A stretch of DNA of 36,663 nt from Cyanobacteria bacterium UBA6446 (GTDB taxonomy: Bacteria; Cyanobacteriota; Vampirovibrionia; Gastranaerophilales; Gastranaerophilaceae): contig DJOE01000016.1 in NCBI GenBank assembly GCA_002438405.1, forward strand, positions 1 to 36,663, read 5' to 3'. Positions 25,201-32,248 of this stretch are shown here, one piece after another. The notes beneath the pieces were generated by a model. The model did no database searches. It saw nothing but the letters and a program-made list of their open reading frames with translations, and was not told where the DNA came from. The position numbers were made by a program, and so were the translations under genes. Every line of letters starts with the position of its first letter. The first letter of the stretch is position 1.

Positions 25201-26091
25201 ACATGGCAGGATTTGATAGAAAATAGCGGACTAAAAGCAATTACAAGAAATCAATGTTTAGAGCAAAAAACTATATTCAAAGCTATTTTTGCAGTTATGA
25301 AAATTACTTTAAATCCTTTTGATAATGAAAATTTAGCATCTAATTATGATATTTTAGCAGATATAGGATTGTATAAAAGAGGATTGGGAGAAGAAATTAG
25401 AAAATATGAAAATCCATTTATACAGGTTGATGCAGATAATTTAAAATTTATGGATTTAGAACGTTTTTATTGGGACGTGAATTATTGGACTTCATTGAGT
25501 TATTTACCTCCAAATGAACTTGCTGTTAAAGCTGCGATGGGCATGAATTTGTTCAATAGTGATATTGAAAAATCTAATATTTATTTGATTTCAACACTGA
25601 TTAAAAGAATTTGTATAAAAAATAACTCTTTAGAATATGCTGTTTCAAGGCTTGCTGAACTTTCTAAAAAGCCGAATTTGAGTGGCTTTAAATTCTTCTC
25701 AGAAGAAGATGATGACGATAAAAAATCTTTGCAGGGAAAAGTTCAAATTATGACTATGCACAAGTCTAAAGGTGATGAGTTTAATCTTGTGTTTATTCCT
25801 GAAATGTCTGAAAAAGCTTTTCCATTGACGATAGGTTCAATAAACTTGAAATCTGCGGATTTTATTGAACAGGTTAAGGCACTTAACCCGAATTATCATA
25901 AAAAATCAGAATATGAATTGAAACAAGAAATTTTAGACGAAAATTTGCGTTTGCTTTATGTTGCAATAACAAGGGCTAAAAATAAACTATTTATTACAAC
26001 ATCTACAAAATCAAAATCTCGCTATGGAAAAGAACAAAAAAATGAGCCAAGTATAATTTTCAATGATTTGTTGGAGGTTAATCATGATTGA
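22207..26091 (+). CDS. Two-headed SF1 helicase, AddB-like plus AddA-like
   Basis: 1294 residues. The C-terminal half is an active UvrD-like helicase: Walker A AVPGAGKTT (near residue 663), FVLTYMDSAARNF, ISTIHGLALRIL, motif II IIEDEAQDSS (near 848), III GDVNQSIT, V TMHKSKGDEFNLVF (near 1183) and VI LLYVAITRAKNK. The N-terminal ~640 residues look like a second, inactivated SF1 helicase. A degenerate Walker A (IEGSLATNKTDYLIDKY), IKIHSFFSLVY-like motif Ic (LKIHSFFSLVYN) and a motif II relic (LFVDDGDECTP, near 200) are visible. In AddAB the inactive helicase (AddB) and the active one (AddA) are separate proteins; here they are fused. The start is TTG 22207 (or ATT 22204) after AGGAGG. The nuclease follows in the next gene. 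Confidence 0.85.
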   Translation: MLIEGSLATNKTDYLIDKYCELVNSGIPTSSILVLVQNSTLKNEFQDKVFQKLTVNCVEKLKIHSFFSLVYNTISDNWAFLEDRNIFDNPVILPNLAGLEVSQFILKDILKTVKFKGYNSRVSLLQQIFRRYSLIVQNNLTQQEVDERAEILKEGFSDEASLAIKKLLRKTLELRDFDYLRQCLMFNFVYKNTNYFDDIKYLFVDDGDECTPICIDFIEYLSKQLNDCYVAVDSLGSSRCGYLSADKNNFEKFKKIFPKSDEQKLSETSKMYSDAQKLFDNAKNSKLNVLNNFEFKSFSKRSEMVENAVKQIKKLLDKKVIPKDISIISPVVDDMLKFSLRESFRSNINLVYLSGSEKLIQNRLVLAAITVLKLNTDLKNSLSEFDIRVILSEFLHIPLKYCAEILETFAKEKVLIPYEFKDEDYTKKYQDFLVLLNDLANSQKKISEQIIEIYNRFFSFPVFDKNEINKFNFFVKEIRDFENIFGANFNSRLVDIILQIENSIIAENPYSVLEFDRNDLIVSTPQKIIDNHISTKYQIWLDVSSSEWVKSDTGPLYNAWVFQKDWDKKTYTIDDNINLSRDKNARVLRKLTLCSQNGVYAYSSLFDSNGVENYGAIEDFLVVETINDEETEVDNSGFKIVPRPDQKPVLEYKSGYMGISAVPGAGKTTILLALIIKLLERGINPERIFVLTYMDSAARNFRERIKNVQKSSSRLPNISTIHGLALRILKENGNYEKLGLSADFEICDDSQRGRILREIASKMHIESKTAEEFDRAVSIFKIAQGQFKEQPTDVKLKKFKTFFSLYQDNLKEYNLIDYDDMLTGSVRILKENPDILAHYQDICEYIIEDEAQDSSLIQQKLIALLSGKHKNIIRCGDVNQSITSTFSNADVEGFRNFITQNYNVSMDCSQRCSKDVYECANKLVTLSLANKDSEKSFFKMFMHPVEGRNPKSVNGVQSLIFDSTIEEKNYILKVIKNTLSKNSDYTVGILLRYNYQVATWQDLIENSGLKAITRNQCLEQKTIFKAIFAVMKITLNPFDNENLASNYDILADIGLYKRGLGEEIRKYENPFIQVDADNLKFMDLERFYWDVNYWTSLSYLPPNELAVKAAMGMNLFNSDIEKSNIYLISTLIKRICIKNNSLEYAVSRLAELSKKPNLSGFKFFSEEDDDDKKSLQGKVQIMTMHKSKGDEFNLVFIPEMSEKAFPLTIGSINLKSADFIEQVKALNPNYHKKSEYELKQEILDENLRLLYVAITRAKNKLFITTSTKSKSRYGKEQKNEPSIIFNDLLEVNHD

Positions 26092-26725
26092 TAATTTTTC
26101 ACCAAATATGTTAAAAACTTATGACTCTTGTCCTAAAAAATATTATTACAGATATGTTGAAAATATTTCTGTGCCGATGTCTTCTCTGCCGTTTGAAAAG
26201 GGTAAAAAAATTCACGCACTTGCAAATTATTACTTGCAAGGTGTAAATATTTCAAGAATAGAATCAGCATTATCCCAAGATGAAAAAAACATTTGGCAAT
26301 TGTTATTGAATAATCCATTCTATAAAAAAAATTATTTAAAATCAGAATTCCCAATTATGATAAAAATAGAGGATTTTTGGATAGGTGGTAGAATCGATGC
26401 AATTGTACATGACGCAGATAGTTATTATATTCTAGATTACAAAACAGGTTCAACTCCTAAAAATCCTGAGTTCGACTATCAAACAATGATTTATTTGCTC
26501 TGTGTTGATAGATTTCTTAAAAAATATGACTCGTTATCTTTTGTCTATATAAACCTAAAAGATAAAAATAATTATGTTATTGAATTTAATGACAAAATGA
26601 AATCACAATATAAACTTAAAATAAAAGAAGCCTGTACAACTCTTAAAACAGATGCTTTTTATCAACCTAATTGCAAATCTTGTGATAGGTGTGAGTATTC
26701 AAAAATTTGTAACGATAGAATTTAA
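26084..26725 (+). CDS. PD-(D/E)XK nuclease with Fe-S cluster, AddB-nuclease-like
   Basis: 213 residues. The RecB-type nuclease core is WIGGRIDAIV with the first Asp, then YYILDYKTGSTPK (D-x-K) and YQTMIYLLCV (Q-x-x-x-Y). A Fe-S staple is formed by YDSCPKKYYYRY near the N-terminus and CKSCDRCEYSKIC near the end (C-x2-C-x5-C), as in AddB and Cas4 proteins. GGAGGT stands 7 nt before ATG 26084, which gives an 8-nt overlap with the helicase gene. A longer reading from 26063 lacks this. With the preceding helicase it should form a DNA-end-resection complex for recombinational repair. No cas genes are nearby, so Cas4 is unlikely. Confidence 0.9.
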   Translation: MIDNFSPNMLKTYDSCPKKYYYRYVENISVPMSSLPFEKGKKIHALANYYLQGVNISRIESALSQDEKNIWQLLLNNPFYKKNYLKSEFPIMIKIEDFWIGGRIDAIVHDADSYYILDYKTGSTPKNPEFDYQTMIYLLCVDRFLKKYDSLSFVYINLKDKNNYVIEFNDKMKSQYKLKIKEACTTLKTDAFYQPNCKSCDRCEYSKICNDRI

Positions 26726-26762
26726 CTAGCAATTTTTTTTATTCACATGTTTTGTTTGGAGT

Positions 26763-27623
26763 ATGAATATCTACCCAGTAAATAATTTTCAGACTTTTGG
26801 TGCTAATTTAAATTCTCCAAAATTAAAATTTTCCAATAAAGACTTTTTTGTAAAAATTAAAGGCTATGGTAAAAATAAAAAGTGGGCTAAAGAGATGATT
26901 AATACTGCAGATATCTCTGTTGATTTTATTAGGTATCATTATAATTTTGAAAAAATATTGCAAAGTATTGCTTTTGGTGTAAGACGAGCTAATAATTATA
27001 CAACAGATGGAACTAAAATAGCTCATACTGGGGTTCTTCGTGTGACACGTAAGGGCTGGTATTTACCTTCCGAATGGGAAAATCGTGACCTTTGCACATA
27101 TTATTCTGGTGGAAAGTATAAAACTTATGCAGATAGGATTGATGATATAAAATATAACCCGTTAAAAAATCCTTACCCTGATATAGATTTGACAGTTCCT
27201 GTATTTGAAAATGGTGAAAAATTCCTTCAACATGGGAGAAAAGATTCAATAGGAAATGTATTTAAACATTTATCTGATATTTATAAAGATTTTTCTAAAT
27301 TTACTAAGATAGATGTACAACAGGAACATTTACCAAAAATTAATGACCAAATTGCAACTATGCGTTGGATTTTGGCTCATTCTACTCCTTGGGAACGTGG
27401 AAGTGATTCAATCGCAAATGTTTTGATGCGTGCGATGTATAAATCTGTTGGCATTAAATCCTATCCACTAGCAAAAGGTGTATCCCTAGATATGGAAGCT
27501 TTTTGTACAAATTTAGCCGATTACAAGAAAAAATTTCCAAAATACTTCTCTAAACCGCCTGAAGTTATTCCAAATGAAAAGCCTAGCCTTTTATCTAAGA
27601 TAACAAACTTTTTTAAATCCTAA
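26763..27623 (+). CDS. Unknown protein with a W-x-L-A-H-x-T-P-x-x-R-G-S motif
   Basis: 286 residues, not recognised. There is no signal peptide or membrane helix. The start MNIYPVNNFQTFGANLNS looks unstructured. The clearest conserved-looking part is near residues 195-240: MRWILAHSTPWERGSDSIA, then SYPLAKGVSLDMEAFCTN. The ordering (aromatic-hydrophobic, H-x-T-P-x-x-R-G-S, D-x-E-A-F) has the look of an active or binding site, and similar strings occur in some secreted effector-like proteins; I am not certain of that link. GGAG is 5 nt before the ATG. Its stop codon overlaps the stop of pdxA on the other strand. Confidence 0.6.
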   Translation: MNIYPVNNFQTFGANLNSPKLKFSNKDFFVKIKGYGKNKKWAKEMINTADISVDFIRYHYNFEKILQSIAFGVRRANNYTTDGTKIAHTGVLRVTRKGWYLPSEWENRDLCTYYSGGKYKTYADRIDDIKYNPLKNPYPDIDLTVPVFENGEKFLQHGRKDSIGNVFKHLSDIYKDFSKFTKIDVQQEHLPKINDQIATMRWILAHSTPWERGSDSIANVLMRAMYKSVGIKSYPLAKGVSLDMEAFCTNLADYKKKFPKYFSKPPEVIPNEKPSLLSKITNFFKS

Positions 27624-28540
27624 CTTAGGACTTCTTTGATTGCTGCAATCATTCCATCTGGGTTAGCGATATTTTTCCCTGCAATGTCAAAAGCAGTTCC
27701 ATGTCCTGGGGAGGTTCTAATTATATCAAGTCCAATTGTCATGTTAACCGTACTAATCCCTGCAACAGTCTTAATCGGAATTAAACCTTGGTCATGGTAG
27801 TTTGCAATGTAACAGTCAAATTCGTCTTTCTCACCTGCAAAATAATGCTTTGCCGCATTTACAAATAATGTGTCAGCAGGAAGAGGTATTGTAATATTTA
27901 TTCCCTGTTGTTGAAGATATTTTACTGCCGGAATTAAAATATCTTGCTCTTCGTGTCCTAAAATTCCGTCTTCACCGGCATGTGGATTGAAGCCGCATAG
28001 TGCAAATTTCGGCTTTTCAATCCCCAAATGCGTTTGAAAAGTTTTAACAAGGTTTTCGATTTTTGTTATAACAATTTCTTTTGTAAGATGAATTTCTTTT
28101 AACGCACAATGTCTTGTCAAAAGCAAAACTCTAAAGTCGTTTGCGACAAATAGCATTTCTGCTAATTGGTTATTATGCGACAAATATTTTTGCAATACTT
28201 CAGTCTGTCCGTTGAACTTGTGTCCTGCAAGATACATTGCATTTTTTGCTGTTGGAGCTGTAACAATTGCCTTTGGTCTGATTTCACAAACTTTCAATAG
28301 TGATTTGAATGCAAAATCTCCGGCTTCTTTCGTTATTTCCCCAGTTTTAATATCCTTTCTTTCATAAGGAATTTCGACAATTTCATAGTTTTTGTCAAGT
28401 TTCCCATAATAATCAAGAATTTTTTTATTTGATATAAGAACGATTTTATCGACAGGTAAATCAAGTTCTTTTAACGCTTTTATTGTAATCTCTGCGCCAA
28501 TTCCGTTTGGGTCCCCTGTTGTAATTGCTATTTTATTCAT
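27620..28540 (-). CDS. pdxA: 4-hydroxythreonine-4-phosphate dehydrogenase family (PdxA/PdxA2)
   Basis: 306 residues. NAD-dependent dehydrogenase family. Motifs: ITTGDPNGIGAEITIKAL, TAPTAKNAM, FNPHAGEDGILGHEE with metal-binding His, ANYHDQGLIPIKT, and TSPGHGTAFDIAGKNIANPD. PdxA makes the pyridoxal 5'-phosphate precursor. However, the upstream gene is a DUF1537 kinase, and such pairs are known for PdxA2 enzymes that catabolise D-threonate or D-erythronate 4-phosphate. Context favours PdxA2, sequence alone does not decide. It starts 4 nt after the kinase stop. Confidence 0.92.
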   Translation of the reverse strand: MNKIAITTGDPNGIGAEITIKALKELDLPVDKIVLISNKKILDYYGKLDKNYEIVEIPYERKDIKTGEITKEAGDFAFKSLLKVCEIRPKAIVTAPTAKNAMYLAGHKFNGQTEVLQKYLSHNNQLAEMLFVANDFRVLLLTRHCALKEIHLTKEIVITKIENLVKTFQTHLGIEKPKFALCGFNPHAGEDGILGHEEQDILIPAVKYLQQQGINITIPLPADTLFVNAAKHYFAGEKDEFDCYIANYHDQGLIPIKTVAGISTVNMTIGLDIIRTSPGHGTAFDIAGKNIANPDGMIAAIKEVLS

Positions 28541-28544
28541 AAGA

Positions 28545-29864
28545 CTACTCTTCGTGTTTTGAGAAATATTTCAAAATTTCAATTAATGTATTAACCCCAC
28601 CTAAATTACCTGATTTTGTAACTATCCATTGGTCCGAATTAACACTTTTACTTAGTGCAATAGCCGGCAATACTTCGTCAATAAGTTTAAGTTGGTTTGC
28701 ATCAATTGCGTTGCAACATTTGTAAGATGTTTCTCCGCCAAGTGTGATAAGAATTGCTTTTTTCTTTTCCAAAACTCGTTTTGCTAGTTCTGATAAAAAG
28801 TCTGTAATTACATTCGCTAAGCCGGATTTTGTCAAATCTGCTTTAATTGTGTCTTCTGAAAATCCATCAAAATTTTTCAACAATTTTGATGTGTGAACAA
28901 GTACGATGTTGTCTTTTCCTAAATTTGAAACAACTCTATCCACAATTTCGTCCTGAACACCGGATAAAACGGTATTCATATCAAGTTCAATAATCAAACT
29001 GTTTTCTTCAAAATCATCACATTGTTCAAATTTATCAATCTGGTTCGCTGTAATATGAGTTGCGCTACCTGATACAATGAATTTTGGAAGTCTTGGAAGT
29101 TTAACCGGTAGAACTTCTTCCTCTTCATTTACAGGAAACCATTCATTACTTAACACTTTAGCTGCCGCCGCCGTTCCGACAGGTAAAATTTTGTAATTTG
29201 ATTTTTGCATTGCAAGAACAATTTGTTCCAAATCTGTTGTTGAAACAGAATCTGCAATAATGATTTTTTTCCCTTTAGAAATTAAATCATTTAATTTCAT
29301 CAATATCGGACCTGCACCATCTAAAATAGTTTTTAATTCGATACTTCCGACAAAATCACTTAATTTTTCTCCCAATTGAGATTTTAATAGAGTAGGAAGA
29401 TGAGATTCGGTGATTGGGGAGTGTGGATCTCTTGCCATTTCGGTTCTTTCAATTGGAACTCCTTTCAAAAGATGATATCCCCCGACTGTAATTCTTCCCT
29501 CTTGCGGAAACGCTGGCATAACAACTGCAGCGTCCCAATCTAAAACTTTTAAAACGGACAAAACTTCAACTGCAATATTTCCTCTTACAGTTGAATCGAT
29601 TTTTTTGTAAAAAAAGTCTGGATTAATTTCGTCAACCATAAGTTGAGCGGCTTCTTTTACTTTTTCAAAAGCATCTTCTTGTGGAACATTTCTTGATTCT
29701 GTTGAAATAGCCCAAGCCTGAGCCGGTGAAGTTTGCTTTTTTTCAATATGTTTGTCCAATAAAATATTTGTGTCAGCACCATTTAATTTGAATTGAAGTG
29801 CAGTATCATTTGCACCAGTCAAATCATCTGCAATAATGCCGACAATATTTGAATTTATTATCAT
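28545..29864 (-). CDS. DUF1537 four-carbon acid sugar kinase
   Basis: 439 residues, the usual size. Phosphorylates C4 sugar acids such as D-threonate, D-erythronate or related compounds. N-terminal IIADDLTGANDTALQF (conserved DDxTGA), FYKKIDSTVRGNIAVE (K-I-D-S-T-x-R-G-N), AVVMPAFPQEGR, and the C-terminal nucleotide-binding end AILITLGGETSY and SGNLGGVNTL. It overlaps the ssb stop by ATGA, so translation is coupled. Its product would feed the PdxA-family dehydrogenase next door. An odd upstream partner (ssb) suggests a housekeeping promoter drives the three genes. Confidence 0.93.
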   Translation of the reverse strand: MIINSNIVGIIADDLTGANDTALQFKLNGADTNILLDKHIEKKQTSPAQAWAISTESRNVPQEDAFEKVKEAAQLMVDEINPDFFYKKIDSTVRGNIAVEVLSVLKVLDWDAAVVMPAFPQEGRITVGGYHLLKGVPIERTEMARDPHSPITESHLPTLLKSQLGEKLSDFVGSIELKTILDGAGPILMKLNDLISKGKKIIIADSVSTTDLEQIVLAMQKSNYKILPVGTAAAAKVLSNEWFPVNEEEEVLPVKLPRLPKFIVSGSATHITANQIDKFEQCDDFEENSLIIELDMNTVLSGVQDEIVDRVVSNLGKDNIVLVHTSKLLKNFDGFSEDTIKADLTKSGLANVITDFLSELAKRVLEKKKAILITLGGETSYKCCNAIDANQLKLIDEVLPAIALSKSVNSDQWIVTKSGNLGGVNTLIEILKYFSKHEE

Positions 29865-30208
29865 AATACAGCTTCTTCTGCGTCTTTTTTAGAGCCTAAA
29901 AGTCTAATTGTGTTAGCTCTAATGTAGAAATTTTCTCTTTCATTGTTGGTTGTTTTATCAACCCATCTGTTGTTTGCAATAGCACCATCAATTGCAACTA
30001 ATCTTCCTTTTTTTACATAATCAGCTGCAAATTCTGCTTGTTTATCCCAAACATCAATGTTAAACCAATCTGTAACTTCAGCCTTAGTTTTTGAATCCCA
30101 TCTGTTAACCGCAACAGAAAATCTAGCTTTGGTTTTCCCGGAGTCAAAAGATTTGAAATCTTCAGATGCATCTCTTCCAACTCGACCAACAATTGTAACT
30201 GTATTCAT
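29861..30208 (-). CDS. ssb: Single-stranded DNA-binding protein
   Basis: 115 residues, close to cyanobacterial SSB size. An OB fold is recognised from NTVTIVGRVGRDASEDFKSF, FSVAVNRWDS, TDWFNIDVWDKQAEFAADYV and KGRLVAIDGAI. The C-terminus ends RLLGSKKDAEEAVL and lacks the acidic D-D-x-I-P-F tip that in many bacteria docks repair partners. Either the partners bind differently or another SSB exists. AGAGG lies upstream of the ATG. It is the first gene of ssb-kinase-pdxA. Confidence 0.93.
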   Translation of the reverse strand: MNTVTIVGRVGRDASEDFKSFDSGKTKARFSVAVNRWDSKTKAEVTDWFNIDVWDKQAEFAADYVKKGRLVAIDGAIANNRWVDKTTNNERENFYIRANTIRLLGSKKDAEEAVL

Positions 30209-30241
30209 TTAAAAGTACCTCTTTATTTCGTATTAACAAAT

Positions 30242-30258
30242 ATTTGTCATGGACAAAT
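30242..30258. promoter_or_regulatory. Palindrome in the ssb leader
   Basis: Perfect inverted repeat ATTTGTC-ATG-GACAAAT (7-bp arms, 3-nt spacer), about 10-30 nt downstream of the expected ssb transcription start. A candidate operator. It does not match known LexA boxes. Confidence 0.45.
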
Positions 30259-30275
30259 TATATATCCCTAACGAG

Positions 30276-30304
30276 ATTATATAACAAATGCCAAAATATA
30301 ACAA
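30276..30304 (-). promoter_or_regulatory. Promoter of the ssb operon
   Basis: On the minus strand, TTGTTA (30304-30299), a 17-nt spacer and TATAAT (30281-30276). Confidence 0.6.
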
Positions 30305-30327
30305 ACACATGGTTTTTGTTGTAAATA

Positions 30328-31062
30328 TTATGAAATATAAAACAACAAATTAATCAAAAAATCTGCAACAAGCATGTAAATAGTTGAAAGGATAGCGGCT
30401 TGTGTTGTAGAAGTTCCGACTTCTTTAGCGCCACCCTTTGTTTGATAACCTTTTGTTGCACAAACAAGAGCAATCAAAGCTCCAAAAATACAGGCTTTTA
30501 ATAGGCTGATGTAGATATCTTTAGTAGCCATCCATGCCCACGCAGAAGCCATATATCTCGCAGGATTAAGGTTAATTGTTTCAAGAGAAACGAACATTCC
30601 ACCTAAAATTCCAACGAATTCTGCGATTAAAACCACCATTGGAACCGTAATTGCTGCAGCTACGATTCTAGGTGTAAAATAATATCCCACAGGGTTAATT
30701 TTTAAAGTTTTGATAGCATCAACTTGTGATGTTACCTGCATATTTGCGATTTCTGCTGAAATTGCAGTTCCGGCTCTTGCCCCGATTGCTAAAGCGACAA
30801 ACCCTGGGGCAATTTCTCTAATCATTACAACTGCAATAGTTCCGCCGATATAAGCTTCCGCACCGGTTAAAAGAAATTCTTTGGAAACCTGTATCGCAAT
30901 AACAGCTGCAGAAATGAATGCAATGACTAATGAAATTGGTAATGAATCATAACTTATTGATGCCGCTTGAGACAAAACTGACTTAAATTTGACGTTTCCG
31001 CCAAAAATATATTTAAAACATTCTATTAAATTTTGAACGCATAATCCTAAAAATTTAATCAA
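30328..31062 (-). CDS. mlaE: MlaE-family ABC transporter permease
   Basis: 244 residues, with about five membrane helices. MlaE is the permease of a phospholipid/lipid transport complex with an MCE protein and an ATPase. Recognised from VIAIQVSKEFLLTGAEAYIG, VVMIREIAPGFVALAIGARA-GTA, and GYQTKGGAKEVGTSTTQA. The start is TTG at 31062, preceded by GAGG at good spacing; no ATG fits. Neither the ATPase (MlaF) nor an MCE-domain gene is next to it in this window. Presence of an Mla system implies a diderm envelope. Confidence 0.92.
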   Translation of the reverse strand: MIKFLGLCVQNLIECFKYIFGGNVKFKSVLSQAASISYDSLPISLVIAFISAAVIAIQVSKEFLLTGAEAYIGGTIAVVMIREIAPGFVALAIGARAGTAISAEIANMQVTSQVDAIKTLKINPVGYYFTPRIVAAAITVPMVVLIAEFVGILGGMFVSLETINLNPARYMASAWAWMATKDIYISLLKACIFGALIALVCATKGYQTKGGAKEVGTSTTQAAILSTIYMLVADFLINLLFYIS

Positions 31063-31130
31063 ATTAAATCCTCTTTTTCTTTGAGTAATATTGTAGCATA
31101 AAAGATGTTTTAGTGAATAGTATCATTAAA

Positions 31131-31161
31131 GGCACTATGGCAATAAGGCACACAGGCACTA
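31131..31161. repeat. 31-bp dispersed repeat, copy 1
   Basis: Same as 35650-35680 except for two mismatches near the left end. It contains GGCAATAAGGCACACAGG and ends in GGCACTA. Each copy carries internal GGCAC units. Confidence 0.8.
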
Positions 31162-31217
31162 TTACCATATAGACTTTAGAATATCAAATATATTCCATAA
31201 ACATAGTAGCCCCATAT

Positions 31218-31297
31218 TAATCGGCAAACAGCTTTACTATCAAAAAGGAATCCCTTTAGGAGCTTTTTTGCTCCCGAGCTTGAACCTTAACCGATTA
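31218..31297 (-). ncRNA. Candidate structured RNA with three-way junction
   Basis: A 7-bp long-range stem TAATCGG / CCGATTA (31218-31224 with 31291-31297) encloses two adjacent perfect hairpins: AAAGG / CCTTT (31244-31257, 4-nt loop) and GGAGC / GCTCC (31259-31274, 6-nt loop). That is a three-way-junction layout, as in many riboswitches or small RNAs. On the minus strand it would sit upstream of mlaE. Orientation and class are not established; no known riboswitch motif is recognised. Confidence 0.35.
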
Positions 31298-31418
31298 CAA
31301 ATATATTATAAGATATTTTTCAATATTTGAAAAGTCCGTATTTTTACGTAGGTAATTTTACCTACGTATTTTATGCGATTTTTCGTGTTTCAAATTTATC
31401 TTAAAACTCTTACGTTCT

Positions 31419-32099
31419 CTAGTTTTGTAGTTTTTTGCTTCTATCAATAGTTGCGATAAATTTTACGGCTTCGTTTGACGGAATTGCAAATCCGATTCCG
31501 ATATTTGAGATGTTGTGGTCGGGGTTGTAAATTGATTGGCTTATTCCGATAACTTCTCCTGTGGTATTTAATAATGGCCCGCCGGAGCACCCAGGGTTAA
31601 TTGCAGCATCTGTTTGAAATCTGTTTTTAACATAATCAATTCTTGAGATAATCCCTTGGGTTAGCGTATTTGAAAAACCGAAAGGATTTCCGATTGTCAG
31701 AACTTTTTGCCCAACCTTGACTTCTTCTGAATCTGCAAAGGATACCGTTTGCAGTGGTCGTTTGGGTTGAATTTTAATTAGCGCTAAGTCTTTGTTTTTG
31801 CCCATTTGAGCAATGAATTTGGCACGATATGTTTGACCGTTGTAAGTTGTTACATCAATTGTTGTTGCTCCATCAACTACGTGAGAACCTGTTAAAATCA
31901 TTCCGTCCGGAGTTACGACACAGCCTGTGCCTGCTGAAACTCCGTCTGTAACTTGTGCATCAATTGCAACGATTGCCGGTGTGATTTTTTCATAGACACT
32001 AATATTTACTTGTTCATCTGGTGCATAGCTTACACTTGCCGGAGTATAACCCATAGTTAAAAACATAATTGAAATTGCTACTAATAATTGTTTTCTCAT
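31419..32099 (-). CDS. Secreted trypsin-like serine protease, PDZ-less DegP type
   Basis: 226 residues. Signal peptide (LLVAISIMFLTMGYTPASVS). Catalytic triad visible: His in GMILTGSHVVDGA, Asp in KNKDLALIKI, Ser in NPGCSGGPLLNTTG. It stops right after the protease fold (NIGIGFAIPSNEAVKF), with no PDZ domain, so it lacks the usual HtrA sensing part. It would act in the periplasm. The Cys in GCSGGP replaces the usual Asn. The start ATG 32099 is preferred to GTG two codons upstream because GAGGTGG is correctly spaced from it. It is divergent from ycf23. Confidence 0.9.
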   Translation of the reverse strand: MRKQLLVAISIMFLTMGYTPASVSYAPDEQVNISVYEKITPAIVAIDAQVTDGVSAGTGCVVTPDGMILTGSHVVDGATTIDVTTYNGQTYRAKFIAQMGKNKDLALIKIQPKRPLQTVSFADSEEVKVGQKVLTIGNPFGFSNTLTQGIISRIDYVKNRFQTDAAINPGCSGGPLLNTTGEVIGISQSIYNPDHNISNIGIGFAIPSNEAVKFIATIDRSKKLQN

Positions 32100-32177
32100 T
32101 TCCACCTCGTTTGTATAAATTATTTCGTTAGTTTTATTGTATTTGTATGCTCTTTTGGTGTTTTTTTAGGTTAGTTC

Positions 32178-32206
32178 TTGAAAATATTAAAATATTAATG
32201 TATAAT
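32178..32206 (+). promoter_or_regulatory. Promoter of ycf23
   Basis: TTGAAA (32178-32183), a 17-nt spacer and TATAAT (32201-32206). About 36 nt later comes AAGGAG and the ATG at 32249. Confidence 0.8.
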
Positions 32207-32248
32207 TCAGAAGACGATAAGTCCACATATTTAATTAAGGAGAAAAAA

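Larger units (their letters stand above)
31063..31418. other. Intergenic region with repeat and structured-RNA candidate
   Basis: No gene. It holds the 31-bp repeat at 31131-31161, a candidate structured RNA at 31218-31297, and a hairpin ACGTAGGTAATTTTACCTACGT at about 31346-31367 given here only by its core GTAGGTA/TACCTAC. The hairpin may terminate the minus-strand protease gene, which ends at 31419. Confidence 0.6.

Noticed and set aside
26084..26725. Cas4 of a CRISPR system
   Set aside because: The Fe-S PD-(D/E)XK fold fits Cas4, but there are no cas genes or repeat arrays, and it overlaps a helicase gene as in AddAB-like operons.
32147..32248. Upstream extension of Ycf23
   Set aside because: The added residues do not match the family and the region contains the promoter; the ATG at 32249 has a good ribosome site.
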